Shown here piece after piece: positions 22,650 to 31,188 of a DNA stretch of 64,000 nucleotides. The translations under genes and the position numbers were made by a program. The stretch comes from Burkholderiaceae bacterium (lineage in GTDB: Bacteria; Pseudomonadota; Gammaproteobacteria; Burkholderiales; Burkholderiaceae_C). The DNA lies in NCBI GenBank assembly GCA_031253955.1, contig JAIRVJ010000128.1, forward strand, positions 1 to 64,000. Reading direction: 5' to 3'. The notes beneath the pieces are model-generated. The model saw nothing but the letters and a program-made list of their open reading frames with translations. It made no database searches and had not been told where the DNA came from. Numbering within the stretch: position 1 is the first letter of the stretch; each line of letters begins with the position of its first letter.

Positions 22650-23128
22650 AACCGCCCCAGGACTACCCGCCTTCCGCATCCCCGGCCACGCTGGAAAACC
22701 GTTTTGGCCTGTGGGTGGCTGCCCGCCTGTCGGCTGGCGCCCAGGAGTTGCCTTACGAAATTGCCGAGCGTCTGCGCGCCGCCCGCGTGCGGGCCGTGGC
22801 CCGGCGCAAGCAACCGGCCCCCGTCCGCGCACTGCGCTGGCGGCCCGGAGCGTGGGCGCAAGGCAACGGACGCACCGCCGTCCTGGGTTTTGGCGGCGAT
22901 GACGCGCTGGACTTCTGGGCGCGCCTGGGTTCCCTGGCCGCGCTGACGCTCTTGGCAGCGGCTCTGGTCACTATCCACATGGTGCAAAGCGACAGCCGCG
23001 CCGCCGACGAGGCCGAAGTGGACACCGCCTTGCTCACCGACGCACTGCCGCCGCAAGCCTACACCGACTCCGGTTTTCTGCAATTTCTCAAAACCGCCAG
23101 CGGCCAGCCGGCCACGCAAACCCGCTGA
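22646..23128 (+). CDS. DUF3619 family membrane protein
   Basis: ATGA overlap with the sigma factor; ENRFGLWVAARLSAGAQELPYEIAERLRAARVRAV plus one TM segment. Confidence 0.75.
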   Translation: MKPPQDYPPSASPATLENRFGLWVAARLSAGAQELPYEIAERLRAARVRAVARRKQPAPVRALRWRPGAWAQGNGRTAVLGFGGDDALDFWARLGSLAALTLLAAALVTIHMVQSDSRAADEAEVDTALLTDALPPQAYTDSGFLQFLKTASGQPATQTR

Positions 23129-23143
23129 TCCGCAAAAACCGCC

Positions 23144-23725
23144 ATGTCCCGCCCCGCGCCTTTGCTGACCCTGCTGATCGCCGCCGCCGTGGCCGCCGGC
23201 GCGGGAGCGATTTGGGCGCAGCCGTGGCCGCCCGCGCCCGGCACGCCCGCCGTCAGCCAGCCCGCGCCGCGGACGGGCGGCGGCATCCGTTGGCAAAAGC
23301 TCACCGCCGAGCAGAAAAACGCGCTGCAACCGCTGGCCGCCCAGTGGCCCACCCTCACCGGCCAGCAGCAGCGCAAATGGGTGGCGGTCACCCGCAATTT
23401 CCAGCGCCTGCCCCCAGCCGAGCAAGCCACCTTGCAAAGCCGCATGACCGCGTGGAGCACGCTCACCCCCGCGCAACGCACTCAGGCCCGCCTGAACTAC
23501 GGCGAAGCCCGGCGCGTGCCCGTCACCGAACGCAAGGCGCGCTGGGAGCAGTACCAGACGCTCCCTTCCGAAGAACGCCAGCGCCTGGCCGCCGGCCACC
23601 CCAAACCGCCCCACGGCATGGCCCCCGCGCTGCGTCCCACGCCGCGCGCAAAACTGGCGCGCCCCGTGCGCACAGGCGAAAACCGCCCCCTGCCGATCAA
23701 CGAAAATACGTTGCTGCCGCTTTGA
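23144..23725 (+). CDS. DUF3106 family protein
   Basis: WQKLTAEQKNALQPLAAQWPTLTGQQQRKWVAVTRNFQRLPPAEQATLQSRM. Confidence 0.8.
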   Translation: MSRPAPLLTLLIAAAVAAGAGAIWAQPWPPAPGTPAVSQPAPRTGGGIRWQKLTAEQKNALQPLAAQWPTLTGQQQRKWVAVTRNFQRLPPAEQATLQSRMTAWSTLTPAQRTQARLNYGEARRVPVTERKARWEQYQTLPSEERQRLAAGHPKPPHGMAPALRPTPRAKLARPVRTGENRPLPINENTLLPL

Positions 23726-23929
23726 GCGAGTGGCTGCGTTGGGCGTCAAAAATCGTTCACGCTTGCGCGGTTTTCCTCCCTCTCCCACGAGTGGGAGAAG
23801 GTTGGGGAGAGGGCCAGCGGCGCTGGTTGGAGTCACAACGCTTGTGCCGCGCACCCCCTCTCCCTAACCCTCTCTCCCAAGGGGGAGAGGGAACCATAAA
23901 CCCAAACCACTCTGAACACTCAACCCGAT

Positions 23930-24445
23930 ATGACCGAGCCATCCCCGGCCCAGCCCTTGGCCCCACCGCTGCGCCGGCGCATGGGGTGCTGGGTGTATGA
24001 GGGTTTTTTGACCGCCGGCATCGCGTTCGGCGTGGGTTTTTTGTCCATGCCCCTGGTGCAGCGAATGCCTCCCGAACCGGGACGGCACGCCTTCCAAGCC
24101 CTCTTGTTCATGGCGCTTGGCATCTATTTCGGCTGGTGCTGGTCGCGCGGACAGACGCTGGCCATGAAAACGTGGCGCATCCGCATCGTCGACCGCACCG
24201 GGCAGCCGCCCAGCCGGGCGCGCGCGCTGCTGCGTTACGTGTTGAGCTGGGTCTGGTTTTTGCCTCCGCTGGCTCTGGCCGCGCTCTGGCATCTGCCCGC
24301 CGTCCAGATCGCCGGGCCAGCCGTCATCTGGATCATTCTCTGGGCGCTGGCCAGCCGCCTGCACCCGCAGCGCCAGTTCTGGCACGACGCCTGGGCCGGC
24401 ACGCGGCTGATCGATACGCGCCGACCGCCGACAATCCCGCCATGA
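23930..24445 (+). CDS. RDD family membrane protein
   Basis: RRRMGCWVYEGFLTAGIAFGVGFL, GQTLAMKTWRIRIVDRTGQPPSRARALLRYVLSW. Confidence 0.85.
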   Translation: MTEPSPAQPLAPPLRRRMGCWVYEGFLTAGIAFGVGFLSMPLVQRMPPEPGRHAFQALLFMALGIYFGWCWSRGQTLAMKTWRIRIVDRTGQPPSRARALLRYVLSWVWFLPPLALAALWHLPAVQIAGPAVIWIILWALASRLHPQRQFWHDAWAGTRLIDTRRPPTIPP

Positions 24446-24846
24446 CAACGCCCCCCGATCCGCCTGCCCAGCCCCATCCGCAGAAAGCGCGCCGGGGCTT
24501 CTCGCGCCTGTGGTATGCCGCCGGCTATTCCGCCGCCGGGCTGCGCGCCGGCTGGCGCGAAACGGCGTTCCGGCAAGAGGTTCTCGCCGCCATCGTGCTG
24601 CTGCCGGCGGCGTTCTGGGTCGGGCGCGGCTGGGCCGAAATCGCGCTGCTGTGCGCCGTCACCCTGCTGGTGCTGGTGGTCGAGCTGCTCAACACCGGCA
24701 TTGAAGCGGCCATCGACCGCATCGGCCCGCAGTGGCACGATCTCTCCAAAAAAGCCAAGGACATAGGGTCCGCCGCCGTGCTGCTGGCCCTGCTGCTGGC
24801 CGGCGGCGTGTGGCTGGCGGCGCTTTACGCAAGGTTTTTCGCGTGA
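24442..24846 (+). CDS. dgkA: Diacylglycerol kinase
   Basis: AAGYSAAGLRAGWRETAFRQE, VVELLNTGIEAAIDRI. Confidence 0.9.
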   Translation: MTTPPDPPAQPHPQKARRGFSRLWYAAGYSAAGLRAGWRETAFRQEVLAAIVLLPAAFWVGRGWAEIALLCAVTLLVLVVELLNTGIEAAIDRIGPQWHDLSKKAKDIGSAAVLLALLLAGGVWLAALYARFFA

Positions 24847-25445
24847 CCTCCGCCCCGCCGCGCGCGCCCGCCTTTTCCCTCTGCGTCTATTGCGGCTCGC
24901 GCCCCGGCCACGACCCGCGCTTTGCCCAAGCCGCCGCGCAAGTGGGCCACTGGATCGGCGCGCGCGGCGGCCAACTGGTCTATGGCGGCGGCCGCGGCGG
25001 ACTCATGGGCGTGGCCGCCGACGCCGCGCTGGCCGCGGGCGGGCGGGTGCTGGGCATCATTCCGCGCGATCTGGTCGAGCGCGAACACGCGCACCGCGGC
25101 TGCACCGAACTGGTGATCGTGGACACCATGCACGAGCGCAAGCGCCTCATGGCCGAACGCAGCCACGCCTTTCTGGCGCTGCCCGGCGGCATCGGCACCT
25201 TCGAGGAATTCTTTGAAGCCTGGACCTGGCGCCAGCTCGGCTACCTGAACCAACCCATCGGCCTGCTCAACCTGCACGGCTACTACGACGCGCTGCTGGC
25301 CTTCATCGCCCACGGCATCGCCGCCGGCTTCATGGACCCAAGCTACCTGCGGCTGATCGAAGTCGGCTCCGAATGCCAACCCCTGCTCCAACACCTCGTC
25401 AGCGCCGCCGGCTGGCCCGCCCCGCAGCGCACGGACGCCATCTGA
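24843..25445 (+). CDS. LOG-family (TIGR00730) cytokinin riboside phosphohydrolase-like protein
   Basis: VYGGGRGGLMG and PGGIGTFEEFFE motifs; GTG start overlapping dgkA stop. Confidence 0.9.
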   Translation: MTSAPPRAPAFSLCVYCGSRPGHDPRFAQAAAQVGHWIGARGGQLVYGGGRGGLMGVAADAALAAGGRVLGIIPRDLVEREHAHRGCTELVIVDTMHERKRLMAERSHAFLALPGGIGTFEEFFEAWTWRQLGYLNQPIGLLNLHGYYDALLAFIAHGIAAGFMDPSYLRLIEVGSECQPLLQHLVSAAGWPAPQRTDAI

Positions 25446-25471
25446 TGCTGGTTTACCCGGATACTTAAATA

Positions 25472-25557
25472 TTTATAGCTAACTGTCATTTTTATATATA
25501 GTTTTTAGATATTTTCATATATAAAAAATATGTTTTACCTTGATGCGAAGCTATCAA
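25472..25557. repeat. 86-bp AT-rich element (copy 3)
   Basis: TTTATAGCT ... AGCTATCAA, intergenic between convergent genes. Confidence 0.75.
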
Positions 25558-25583
25558 TTCAATGGTTTGCATTGAGCGTCCCT

Positions 25584-26369
25584 TCATCCACCCGCCAAAT
25601 ACAACTCCGCCAGCCGCTGGCGCTCGCGCGGGCCGATGCCGAGTTGGCGGCTGAGGTACGAGTCGATGCCGCCGAAGTCTTCTTGCACCGCTTGCAGCGC
25701 GGCGCGCAGAAATTCTTCCTGCACGCCCCAGAGCACCTGGAGCGCGTCTTGCGGGGCGCGGCCTGCCGCGCCTAGGGCGGGCAGGCGGCAGCAGTCGTTG
25801 GTGAGCAGGTAATCTTGCATCACCATTGGCTCCGGCACGCCCAGGGCCAGCAGGATGAGCGCGGCGGCAAAGCCGGTGCGGTCTTTGCCGGCGGTACAGT
25901 GAAAGACCAGCGGCGCGTCGCTTTCCAGCATGTGGGCCAACAGCCCGGCAAAGGGCGCGGCGTTGTCATGCACGAAGGCGCGGTAGGTTTGCTGCATCAG
26001 CGCCACGGTGCGCGCGGGGGTGACGCGCTGGCCGGCATCCAGCAGATCTTTGATGTGCTGCACAACCGCAGGCTCAATCGGCAAAGCATGCTGCGCCACG
26101 CCCGGCAAGTCGTAGCGCAGCGCCGCGCGCTCGGAAACGCCGCGAAAATCGAACACCCGCGTCACCCCCAGCGCGCGCAGCGTGGCGGCGTCTTGGGGCG
26201 TGAGGCTGGCCAGATGACCGGAGCGGAACAGCCGCCGCCAGCGTACCGTGCGGCCCCGCGCGCCGGTGTAGCCGCCCAGATCGCGGAAATTGCTGACGCC
26301 CTTCAGGCGCAAGAGCCGGTCTGTCATGGATGGCCATTGGGAAGCGGCAAGCGCCGCGAATCGTTCCAT
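25584..26369 (-). CDS. Protein tyrosine/serine phosphatase
   Basis: NFRDLGGYTGARGRTVRWRRLFRSGHL; HCTAGKDRTG catalytic loop. Confidence 0.88.
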   Translation of the reverse strand: MERFAALAASQWPSMTDRLLRLKGVSNFRDLGGYTGARGRTVRWRRLFRSGHLASLTPQDAATLRALGVTRVFDFRGVSERAALRYDLPGVAQHALPIEPAVVQHIKDLLDAGQRVTPARTVALMQQTYRAFVHDNAAPFAGLLAHMLESDAPLVFHCTAGKDRTGFAAALILLALGVPEPMVMQDYLLTNDCCRLPALGAAGRAPQDALQVLWGVQEEFLRAALQAVQEDFGGIDSYLSRQLGIGPRERQRLAELYLAGG

Positions 26370-26406
26370 TGTCGGGCAACGGGGTTGTCTTTGGATTGAA
26401 TCGTCT

Positions 26407-26433
26407 TTAGCACTCTCCCCAAGAGAGTGCTAA
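26407..26433. promoter_or_regulatory. CIRCE element (HrcA operator)
   Basis: TTAGCACTC-TCCCCAAGA-GAGTGCTAA, perfect 9-9-9 CIRCE consensus upstream of rpoH. Confidence 0.95.
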
Positions 26434-26463
26434 AATTCCATCCATGACGAAAGGAATTCAGCC

Positions 26464-27414
26464 ATGACCCCTTCCGCTTCAAGCTCCGCCAACGCTCGCG
26501 CCGTGGCGCTGGTCAACCCGTGGGCCGTGGTGCCGGCGCTGGGCAATCTGGACGCCTACATCACCGCCGTCAATCGCCTGCCCCTGCTCACGCAGGAGGA
26601 GGAGCAGCGCTACGCCCGCGAACTGCGCGCCAGCGGCAGTCTGGAAGCGGCGGGCAAGCTGGTGCTCTCGCATCTGCGGCTGGTGGTTTCGACCTCGCGC
26701 CAGTATCTGGGCTACGGCCTGCCGCACGCCGACCTGATTCAGGAAGGCAACGTGGGTTTGATGAAGGCCGTCAAACGGTTCGACCCCGACCAGGGCGTGC
26801 GCCTGGTCAGCTACGCGCTGCACTGGATCAAGGCTGAGATTCACGAATACATCCTGAAAAACTGGCGCTTGGTGAAAGTGGCCACTACCAAGGCCCAGCG
26901 CAAGCTGTTTTTCAACCTGCGCTCCATGAAGCATGGCTTCAAGGCTGAAAGCGCGTTGCACGATGACCTGGCCCGCCGCGACGCCCTGACCGCCGAGCAG
27001 ATCGACGTGGTGGCGCGCGAGCTGAACGTCAAGCCCGAAGAAGTGCGCGAGATGGAAACGCGCCTGTCCGGCTGCGACGTGCAGCTCGACCCTTCGCCCG
27101 GCGAAGACGAAGATAAACCGGCCTTCGGCCCCATCGCCTACCTGGCCGACGAGCAGCGCGAACCCACGGCGATGATTCAGGCTGCCCAGCGCGAGGCGCT
27201 CGCCACCCAGGGCATCGCCAGCGCGCTGGAGGGCCTGGACGCGCGCAGCCGCCGCATCGTGACCGAACGCTGGCTTAACGTGCGAGACGACGGCTCCGGC
27301 GGCATGACTCTGCACGAGTTGGCCGCCGAATACGGCGTGAGCGCCGAGCGCATCCGCCAGATCGAGGCGGCGGCCATGAAGAAAATGAAAACCGCGCTGG
27401 TCAGCTACGCCTGA
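26464..27414 (+). CDS. rpoH: RNA polymerase heat-shock sigma factor RpoH (sigma-32)
   Basis: LDAYITAVNRLPLLTQEEEQRYAREL, NWRLVKVATTKAQRKLFFNLRSMK (RpoH box). Confidence 0.95.
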   Translation: MTPSASSSANARAVALVNPWAVVPALGNLDAYITAVNRLPLLTQEEEQRYARELRASGSLEAAGKLVLSHLRLVVSTSRQYLGYGLPHADLIQEGNVGLMKAVKRFDPDQGVRLVSYALHWIKAEIHEYILKNWRLVKVATTKAQRKLFFNLRSMKHGFKAESALHDDLARRDALTAEQIDVVARELNVKPEEVREMETRLSGCDVQLDPSPGEDEDKPAFGPIAYLADEQREPTAMIQAAQREALATQGIASALEGLDARSRRIVTERWLNVRDDGSGGMTLHELAAEYGVSAERIRQIEAAAMKKMKTALVSYA

Positions 27415-27453
27415 ACCAGGCGCGCCCGCCCCGGTAAAATCCCCGCCCTGCGT

Positions 27454-27530
27454 GGGCCGTTAGCTCAGTTGGTCAGAGCAGAGGACTCATAATCCTTTGG
27501 TCGTAGGTTCAAGTCCTACACGGCCTACCA
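27454..27530 (+). tRNA. tRNA with CAT anticodon (elongator Met or Ile2)
   Basis: Cloverleaf GGGCCGT...GGACTCATAATCC...GTAGGTTCAAGTCCTACACGGCCTACCA. Confidence 0.93.
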
Positions 27531-27559
27531 TGCTTAGGCGCTATAATATAAAGTTCTGC

Positions 27560-27636
27560 GCGGCTGTAGCTCAGTTGGATAGAGTACTTGGCTACGAACC
27601 AAGGGGTCGTGGGTTCGAATCCTGCCAGCCGCGCCA
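27560..27636 (+). tRNA. tRNA-Arg (ACG)
   Basis: GCGGCTG...CTTGGCTACGAACCAAG...GTGGGTTCGAATCCTGC CAGCCGCGCCA. Confidence 0.95.
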
Positions 27637-27650
27637 CTATCACACTCTCA

Positions 27651-27682
27651 GCCCTGCAAATCCACGGTTTGCGGGGCTTTTG
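27651..27682 (+). terminator. Rho-independent terminator after tRNAs
   Basis: GCCCTGCAAA-TCCACGG-TTTGCGGGGC followed by TTTTGTCTT. Confidence 0.8.
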
Positions 27683-27700
27683 TCTTGTAAGGTCGCAACC

Positions 27701-28318
27701 ATGTTCACCGGCATCATCACCGCCGTCGGCCGTATCGCCCACGTGCGCGATCTGGGCGCGGGCAGCGCGCACGGCAAGCGGCTGACGCTGCAAGCGCCCG
27801 CGGGCTATCTGGCCGATGCGCAGCCGGGCGAAAGCATCGCCATCAACGGCGCTTGCATGACCGTCACGGAGTTAGACGCACCCGCCGGGCGCTTTGCGGT
27901 GGACGTTTCCGCCGAATCGCTGGCGCGCACCGCCGGTCTGGATCGCTCCGGCCCGGTGAATCTGGAACGTGCACTGCGCGCCAGCGACCGGCTGGGCGGG
28001 CACATCGTCTCCGGTCACGTCGATGGCGTGGGCGCGGTTACGTGCATGGCGCCGGTGGGCGAAAGCTGGCTGCTGGCCGTGCAAGCGCCGCGCGAGCTGG
28101 GCAAGTTCCTGGCCTACAAAGGCTCCATCGCCGTCAACGGCGTGAGCCTGACGGTCAATCAAGTCACCGATACCGCCGACGGCGCGGAAATTCGCATCAA
28201 CCTCATCCCGCATACCGTGCAAAACACCGCCCTGCACACGCTGGCCGCGGGCGCGCGGGTGAATCTGGAAATCGACCTGATCGCCCGCTACGTGGAAAGA
28301 ATGCTCGCTTTCCCGTAG
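27701..28318 (+). CDS. ribE: Riboflavin synthase alpha chain
   Basis: MFTGIITAVGRI, GHIVSGHVDGVG, VNGVSLTVN; stop TAG lies in the GTAGGGG repeat. Confidence 0.93.
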   Translation: MFTGIITAVGRIAHVRDLGAGSAHGKRLTLQAPAGYLADAQPGESIAINGACMTVTELDAPAGRFAVDVSAESLARTAGLDRSGPVNLERALRASDRLGGHIVSGHVDGVGAVTCMAPVGESWLLAVQAPRELGKFLAYKGSIAVNGVSLTVNQVTDTADGAEIRINLIPHTVQNTALHTLAAGARVNLEIDLIARYVERMLAFP

Positions 28319-28405
28319 GGGTGCAAAATCTTTCGCCCTGCAGCGCCTCATTCTCAAAGCGCCGTTTTTCGTTCACCGCAAGGGCGAAAAATTTTTCGCC
28401 CCTAC
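28314..28405. repeat. Double-palindrome repeat GTAGGGG..TTTCGCCCTGC...AAGGGCGAAAAATTTTTCGCCCCTAC
   Basis: Homologous in layout to 63379-63467; overlaps the 3' ends of ribE and ogt. Confidence 0.85.
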
Positions 28406-28953
28406 ACATTCAACGCCAAACGCTCAACCCTGGCACGGGCGTCGGCGCCGTCAATGCGCCAGCCTTCCAGCCGCAGCAGCGCCGCCTTGCGCTCCAGGCC
28501 GCCGCCAAAGCCCGTGAGCGCGCCTTGGCTGCCCAGCACGCGGTGGCAGGGCACGATGATGATGAGCGGGTTGGCCCCCACCGCCGCGCCCACGGCGCGC
28601 ACCGCCGCCGGGCGGCCGATGCGCGCGGCCAGTTCGCTGTAGCTCATGCGCGCGCCGCGGCCGATTTCTAGCAGCGCGCGCCACACATCTTGCTGAAACG
28701 GCGTGCCCGCCGACAAATCTAGCGGCAGATCGAAGCGCGTGCGCCCGCCCGCAAAGTACTCGCGCATCTGGCGCGCGGCCTCGGCCAGCACGGGGTGGCC
28801 GGGCATGGCCGGGCCGCGTTCGGGCAGCGCCGGCGTATCGCGCTGGCCGTGGGTGAACCACGCCCCGGCCAAGCCCGCCAGCGTGGCTGCCAGCAACAGA
28901 TCGCCCAGCGGCGTGGGGCAAATAGTGTGAACGGCGGCGGAAGGGTTTTTCAT
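28402..28953 (-). CDS. ogt: Methylated-DNA--[protein]-cysteine S-methyltransferase
   Basis: TPFQQDVWRALLEIGRGARMSYSELAARIG, IIVPCHRVLGSQGALTGFGGGLERK. Confidence 0.92.
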   Translation of the reverse strand: MKNPSAAVHTICPTPLGDLLLAATLAGLAGAWFTHGQRDTPALPERGPAMPGHPVLAEAARQMREYFAGGRTRFDLPLDLSAGTPFQQDVWRALLEIGRGARMSYSELAARIGRPAAVRAVGAAVGANPLIIIVPCHRVLGSQGALTGFGGGLERKAALLRLEGWRIDGADARARVERLALNV

Positions 28954-29136
28954 GGGCTTTTCAAAGGTTTGCGCAAGCTGGAATTGTGCTTGATTGACCC
29001 ACCGCGCGCCACGCGATTTGCTCCCTCCTCCGCTTATTTCTATAGCCCAAAACGTGGGCCGGCCGCAGGCCAGTAGCAGCACATCGTCAAGCGCGGCGCA
29101 AGAACATGGGTGCACTGGGTTGAGGATGCGTCCTTC

Positions 29137-29196
29137 CAGCCTCCGGCTGGCCCTCTCCCCAACCCTCTCCCACGAGTGGGAGAGGGAGAAAAGCCG
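29137..29196. repeat. REP-like palindrome (CCTCTCCCACGAGTGGGAGAGGG family)
   Basis: Same family as 37034-37085, with CCAGCC..GGCTGG side hairpin. Confidence 0.75.
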
Positions 29197-29294
29197 CGCA
29201 AACGTCAACAACTCACCCAAACCGCGTCAAGTTAACGCCTGTGCGGGAATGAAGATGTGATTCCATTTCCACTTCAGGACAAGAAAAATACTTC

Positions 29295-29533
29295 GCCATT
29301 CCCGCGAAAGCGCATAGGCGCTAACTTGGAGTAAGTTACTGACGTTTGCGCGGTTTTCCCCCTCCCCCACGTACGGGGGAGGGCTGGAGATAGGGGCGCA
29401 CGGCGCTAGGAAAAGCACTGCGTTTGCGATATGCCGCCGCCCCCGTCCCAACCTTCCCCCGCACGCGGGGGAAGGGGCAAAACGCGAGCGATTTATTCTT
29501 AAGTTGGCGCCTATGCGCTTTCGCGGGAATGAC
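29295..29533. repeat. Composite nested inverted-repeat element, copy 2
   Basis: 33-bp outer arms (31/33) GCCATTCCCGCGAAAGCGCATAGGCGCTAACTT / AAGTTGGCGCCTATGCGCTTTCGCGGGAATGAC enclosing two GC palindromes. Confidence 0.85.
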
Positions 29534-29603
29534 GATTTTTTGGGCTGGTTTCTTATCATCTTGAACGCGAAATCGAATGAGAAGGTACGGATAAATTATG
29601 AAA

Positions 29604-29689
29604 ATAATAGCTGATAGCCAATTCATGAACTTATTTTTTAAATTTTTTATATATTAAAATCATGTTATACTTTGATATATAGCTATTGT
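29604..29689. repeat. 86-bp AT-rich element (copy 4)
   Basis: ATAATAGCT ... AGCTATTGT with the same 86-bp spacing. Confidence 0.75.
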
Positions 29690-29763
29690 TTTAAGAGCAT
29701 TGGCCCAACACGAGCGGGCGCCCCGCACATGGCGGATATGGTGTCTGCCTACAATCGCGGCCC

Positions 29764-31146
29764 ATGAAACCCTCGCCGTCGATCTTCAAGGCTTACGACA
29801 TTCGCGGCACGACGCCGGGCACGCTCAATGAGGCGCTGGCGCACGCGCTGGGGCTGGCCTTCGGCACGCTGGCGCTGGCGCAAGGCGAGCGCGCGGTGGC
29901 GGTGGGGCGCGACGGGCGCTTGTCCGGCCCGGCGCTCAGTAAGGCGCTGATGGAGGGGCTGGCCGCCGCTGGTGTGGAGGTGATCGACATCGGGCTGGCG
30001 ACCACGCCGATGCTGTACTTTGCCGCAAGCACGCTGTGCGCCAGCGGCATTCAGGTGACGGGCAGCCACAACCCGCGCGACGACAACGGCTTCAAGATGA
30101 TGCTGGCGGGCCGCGCGATTTACGGCGATGACATTCAGCAACTGCGCCGGATGATCGAGGCCGAAAGCTGGCAGCAGCGCGCCGGAGGCAGCGTGCGGCG
30201 GCACGATGTTTTTGCGGCCTACCGCGACCGCATCGCGGGCGGCATTGCGCTGGCGCGGCCCATGAAGATCGTGACCGATTGCGGCAATGGCGTGGCCGGG
30301 GCCAGCGCGCCGGCCATCTTGCGCGCGGTGGGTTGCGAGGTGCAGGAATTGCACAGCTGGGTGGACGGCAACTTCCCCAACCACCACCCCGACCCCAGCA
30401 AGCCCGAAAACCTGCGCGACGTAATCGCCGCGCTGCAAGCGGGCGATGCCGAGCTGGGCCTGGCCTTTGATGGCGACGGCGACCGGCTGGGCATCGTCAC
30501 CAAGGACGGCCAGAACATCTTTCCTGACCGGCAACTGATGCTGCTGGCCCGCGACGTGCTGGCGCGCGCGCCGGGCGGCGCGATTGTGTACGACGTGAAA
30601 TGCTCGCAGCAACTGGCCCCGGTGATTGAGGCGGCAGGCGGCGTGCCCGTGATTTACAAGACGGGCCACTCGCTCATCAAGGCCCGCATGAAAGAACTCG
30701 ACGCCCCGCTGGGCGGCGAGATGAGCGGCCACATCTTTTTCAAGGAACGCTGGTACGGCTTTGACGATGGCACCTACGCGGGCTGCCGCCTGCTCGAAAT
30801 TTTGAGCCGCTCGCCCGATGCGAGCGCGGTGCTCCATGCGCTGCCCGCCAGCTTTGCCACGCCCGAACTGAACGTGCCGTGCGCCGAGGGCGAGCCGCAC
30901 GCGCTGGTACAAAAAATCGTCGCCGCAGCCAACTTTCCCGCGCCCGCCAGGGTGCTCACCATCGACGGCCTGCGCGTCGATTGGCCCGACGGCTTCGGCC
31001 TGATCCGCGCCAGCAACACCACGCCGATGCTGGTGCTGCGCTTTGAGGGGCAGACCGAAGCGGCGCTGCGCCGCATCCAGGCCGACATGCTGGCGCTGCT
31101 GGCGCGCGTCAAGCCCGATGCGCGGCTGGATGCCGGCGCGCATTGA
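29764..31146 (+). CDS. Phosphomannomutase/phosphoglucomutase
   Basis: IFKAYDIRGTTPGTLNE, GSHNPRDDNGFKM, AFDGDGDRLGIV, GEMSGH. Confidence 0.93.
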   Translation: MKPSPSIFKAYDIRGTTPGTLNEALAHALGLAFGTLALAQGERAVAVGRDGRLSGPALSKALMEGLAAAGVEVIDIGLATTPMLYFAASTLCASGIQVTGSHNPRDDNGFKMMLAGRAIYGDDIQQLRRMIEAESWQQRAGGSVRRHDVFAAYRDRIAGGIALARPMKIVTDCGNGVAGASAPAILRAVGCEVQELHSWVDGNFPNHHPDPSKPENLRDVIAALQAGDAELGLAFDGDGDRLGIVTKDGQNIFPDRQLMLLARDVLARAPGGAIVYDVKCSQQLAPVIEAAGGVPVIYKTGHSLIKARMKELDAPLGGEMSGHIFFKERWYGFDDGTYAGCRLLEILSRSPDASAVLHALPASFATPELNVPCAEGEPHALVQKIVAAANFPAPARVLTIDGLRVDWPDGFGLIRASNTTPMLVLRFEGQTEAALRRIQADMLALLARVKPDARLDAGAH

Positions 31147-31188
31147 ATGGCGTGTCCGCGAATTTCATTTCAGCGCCGCAGTTCCATC

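Noticed and set aside
22604-23854. 416-aa minus-strand ORF opposite DUF3619/DUF3106
   Set aside because: Gly/Arg-rich shadow ORF lacking motifs.
28314-28405. FMN riboswitch near ribE
   Set aside because: No RFN-type conserved sequence; the region is a repeat palindrome at the 3' ends of ribE and ogt, and ribE follows a tRNA terminator.
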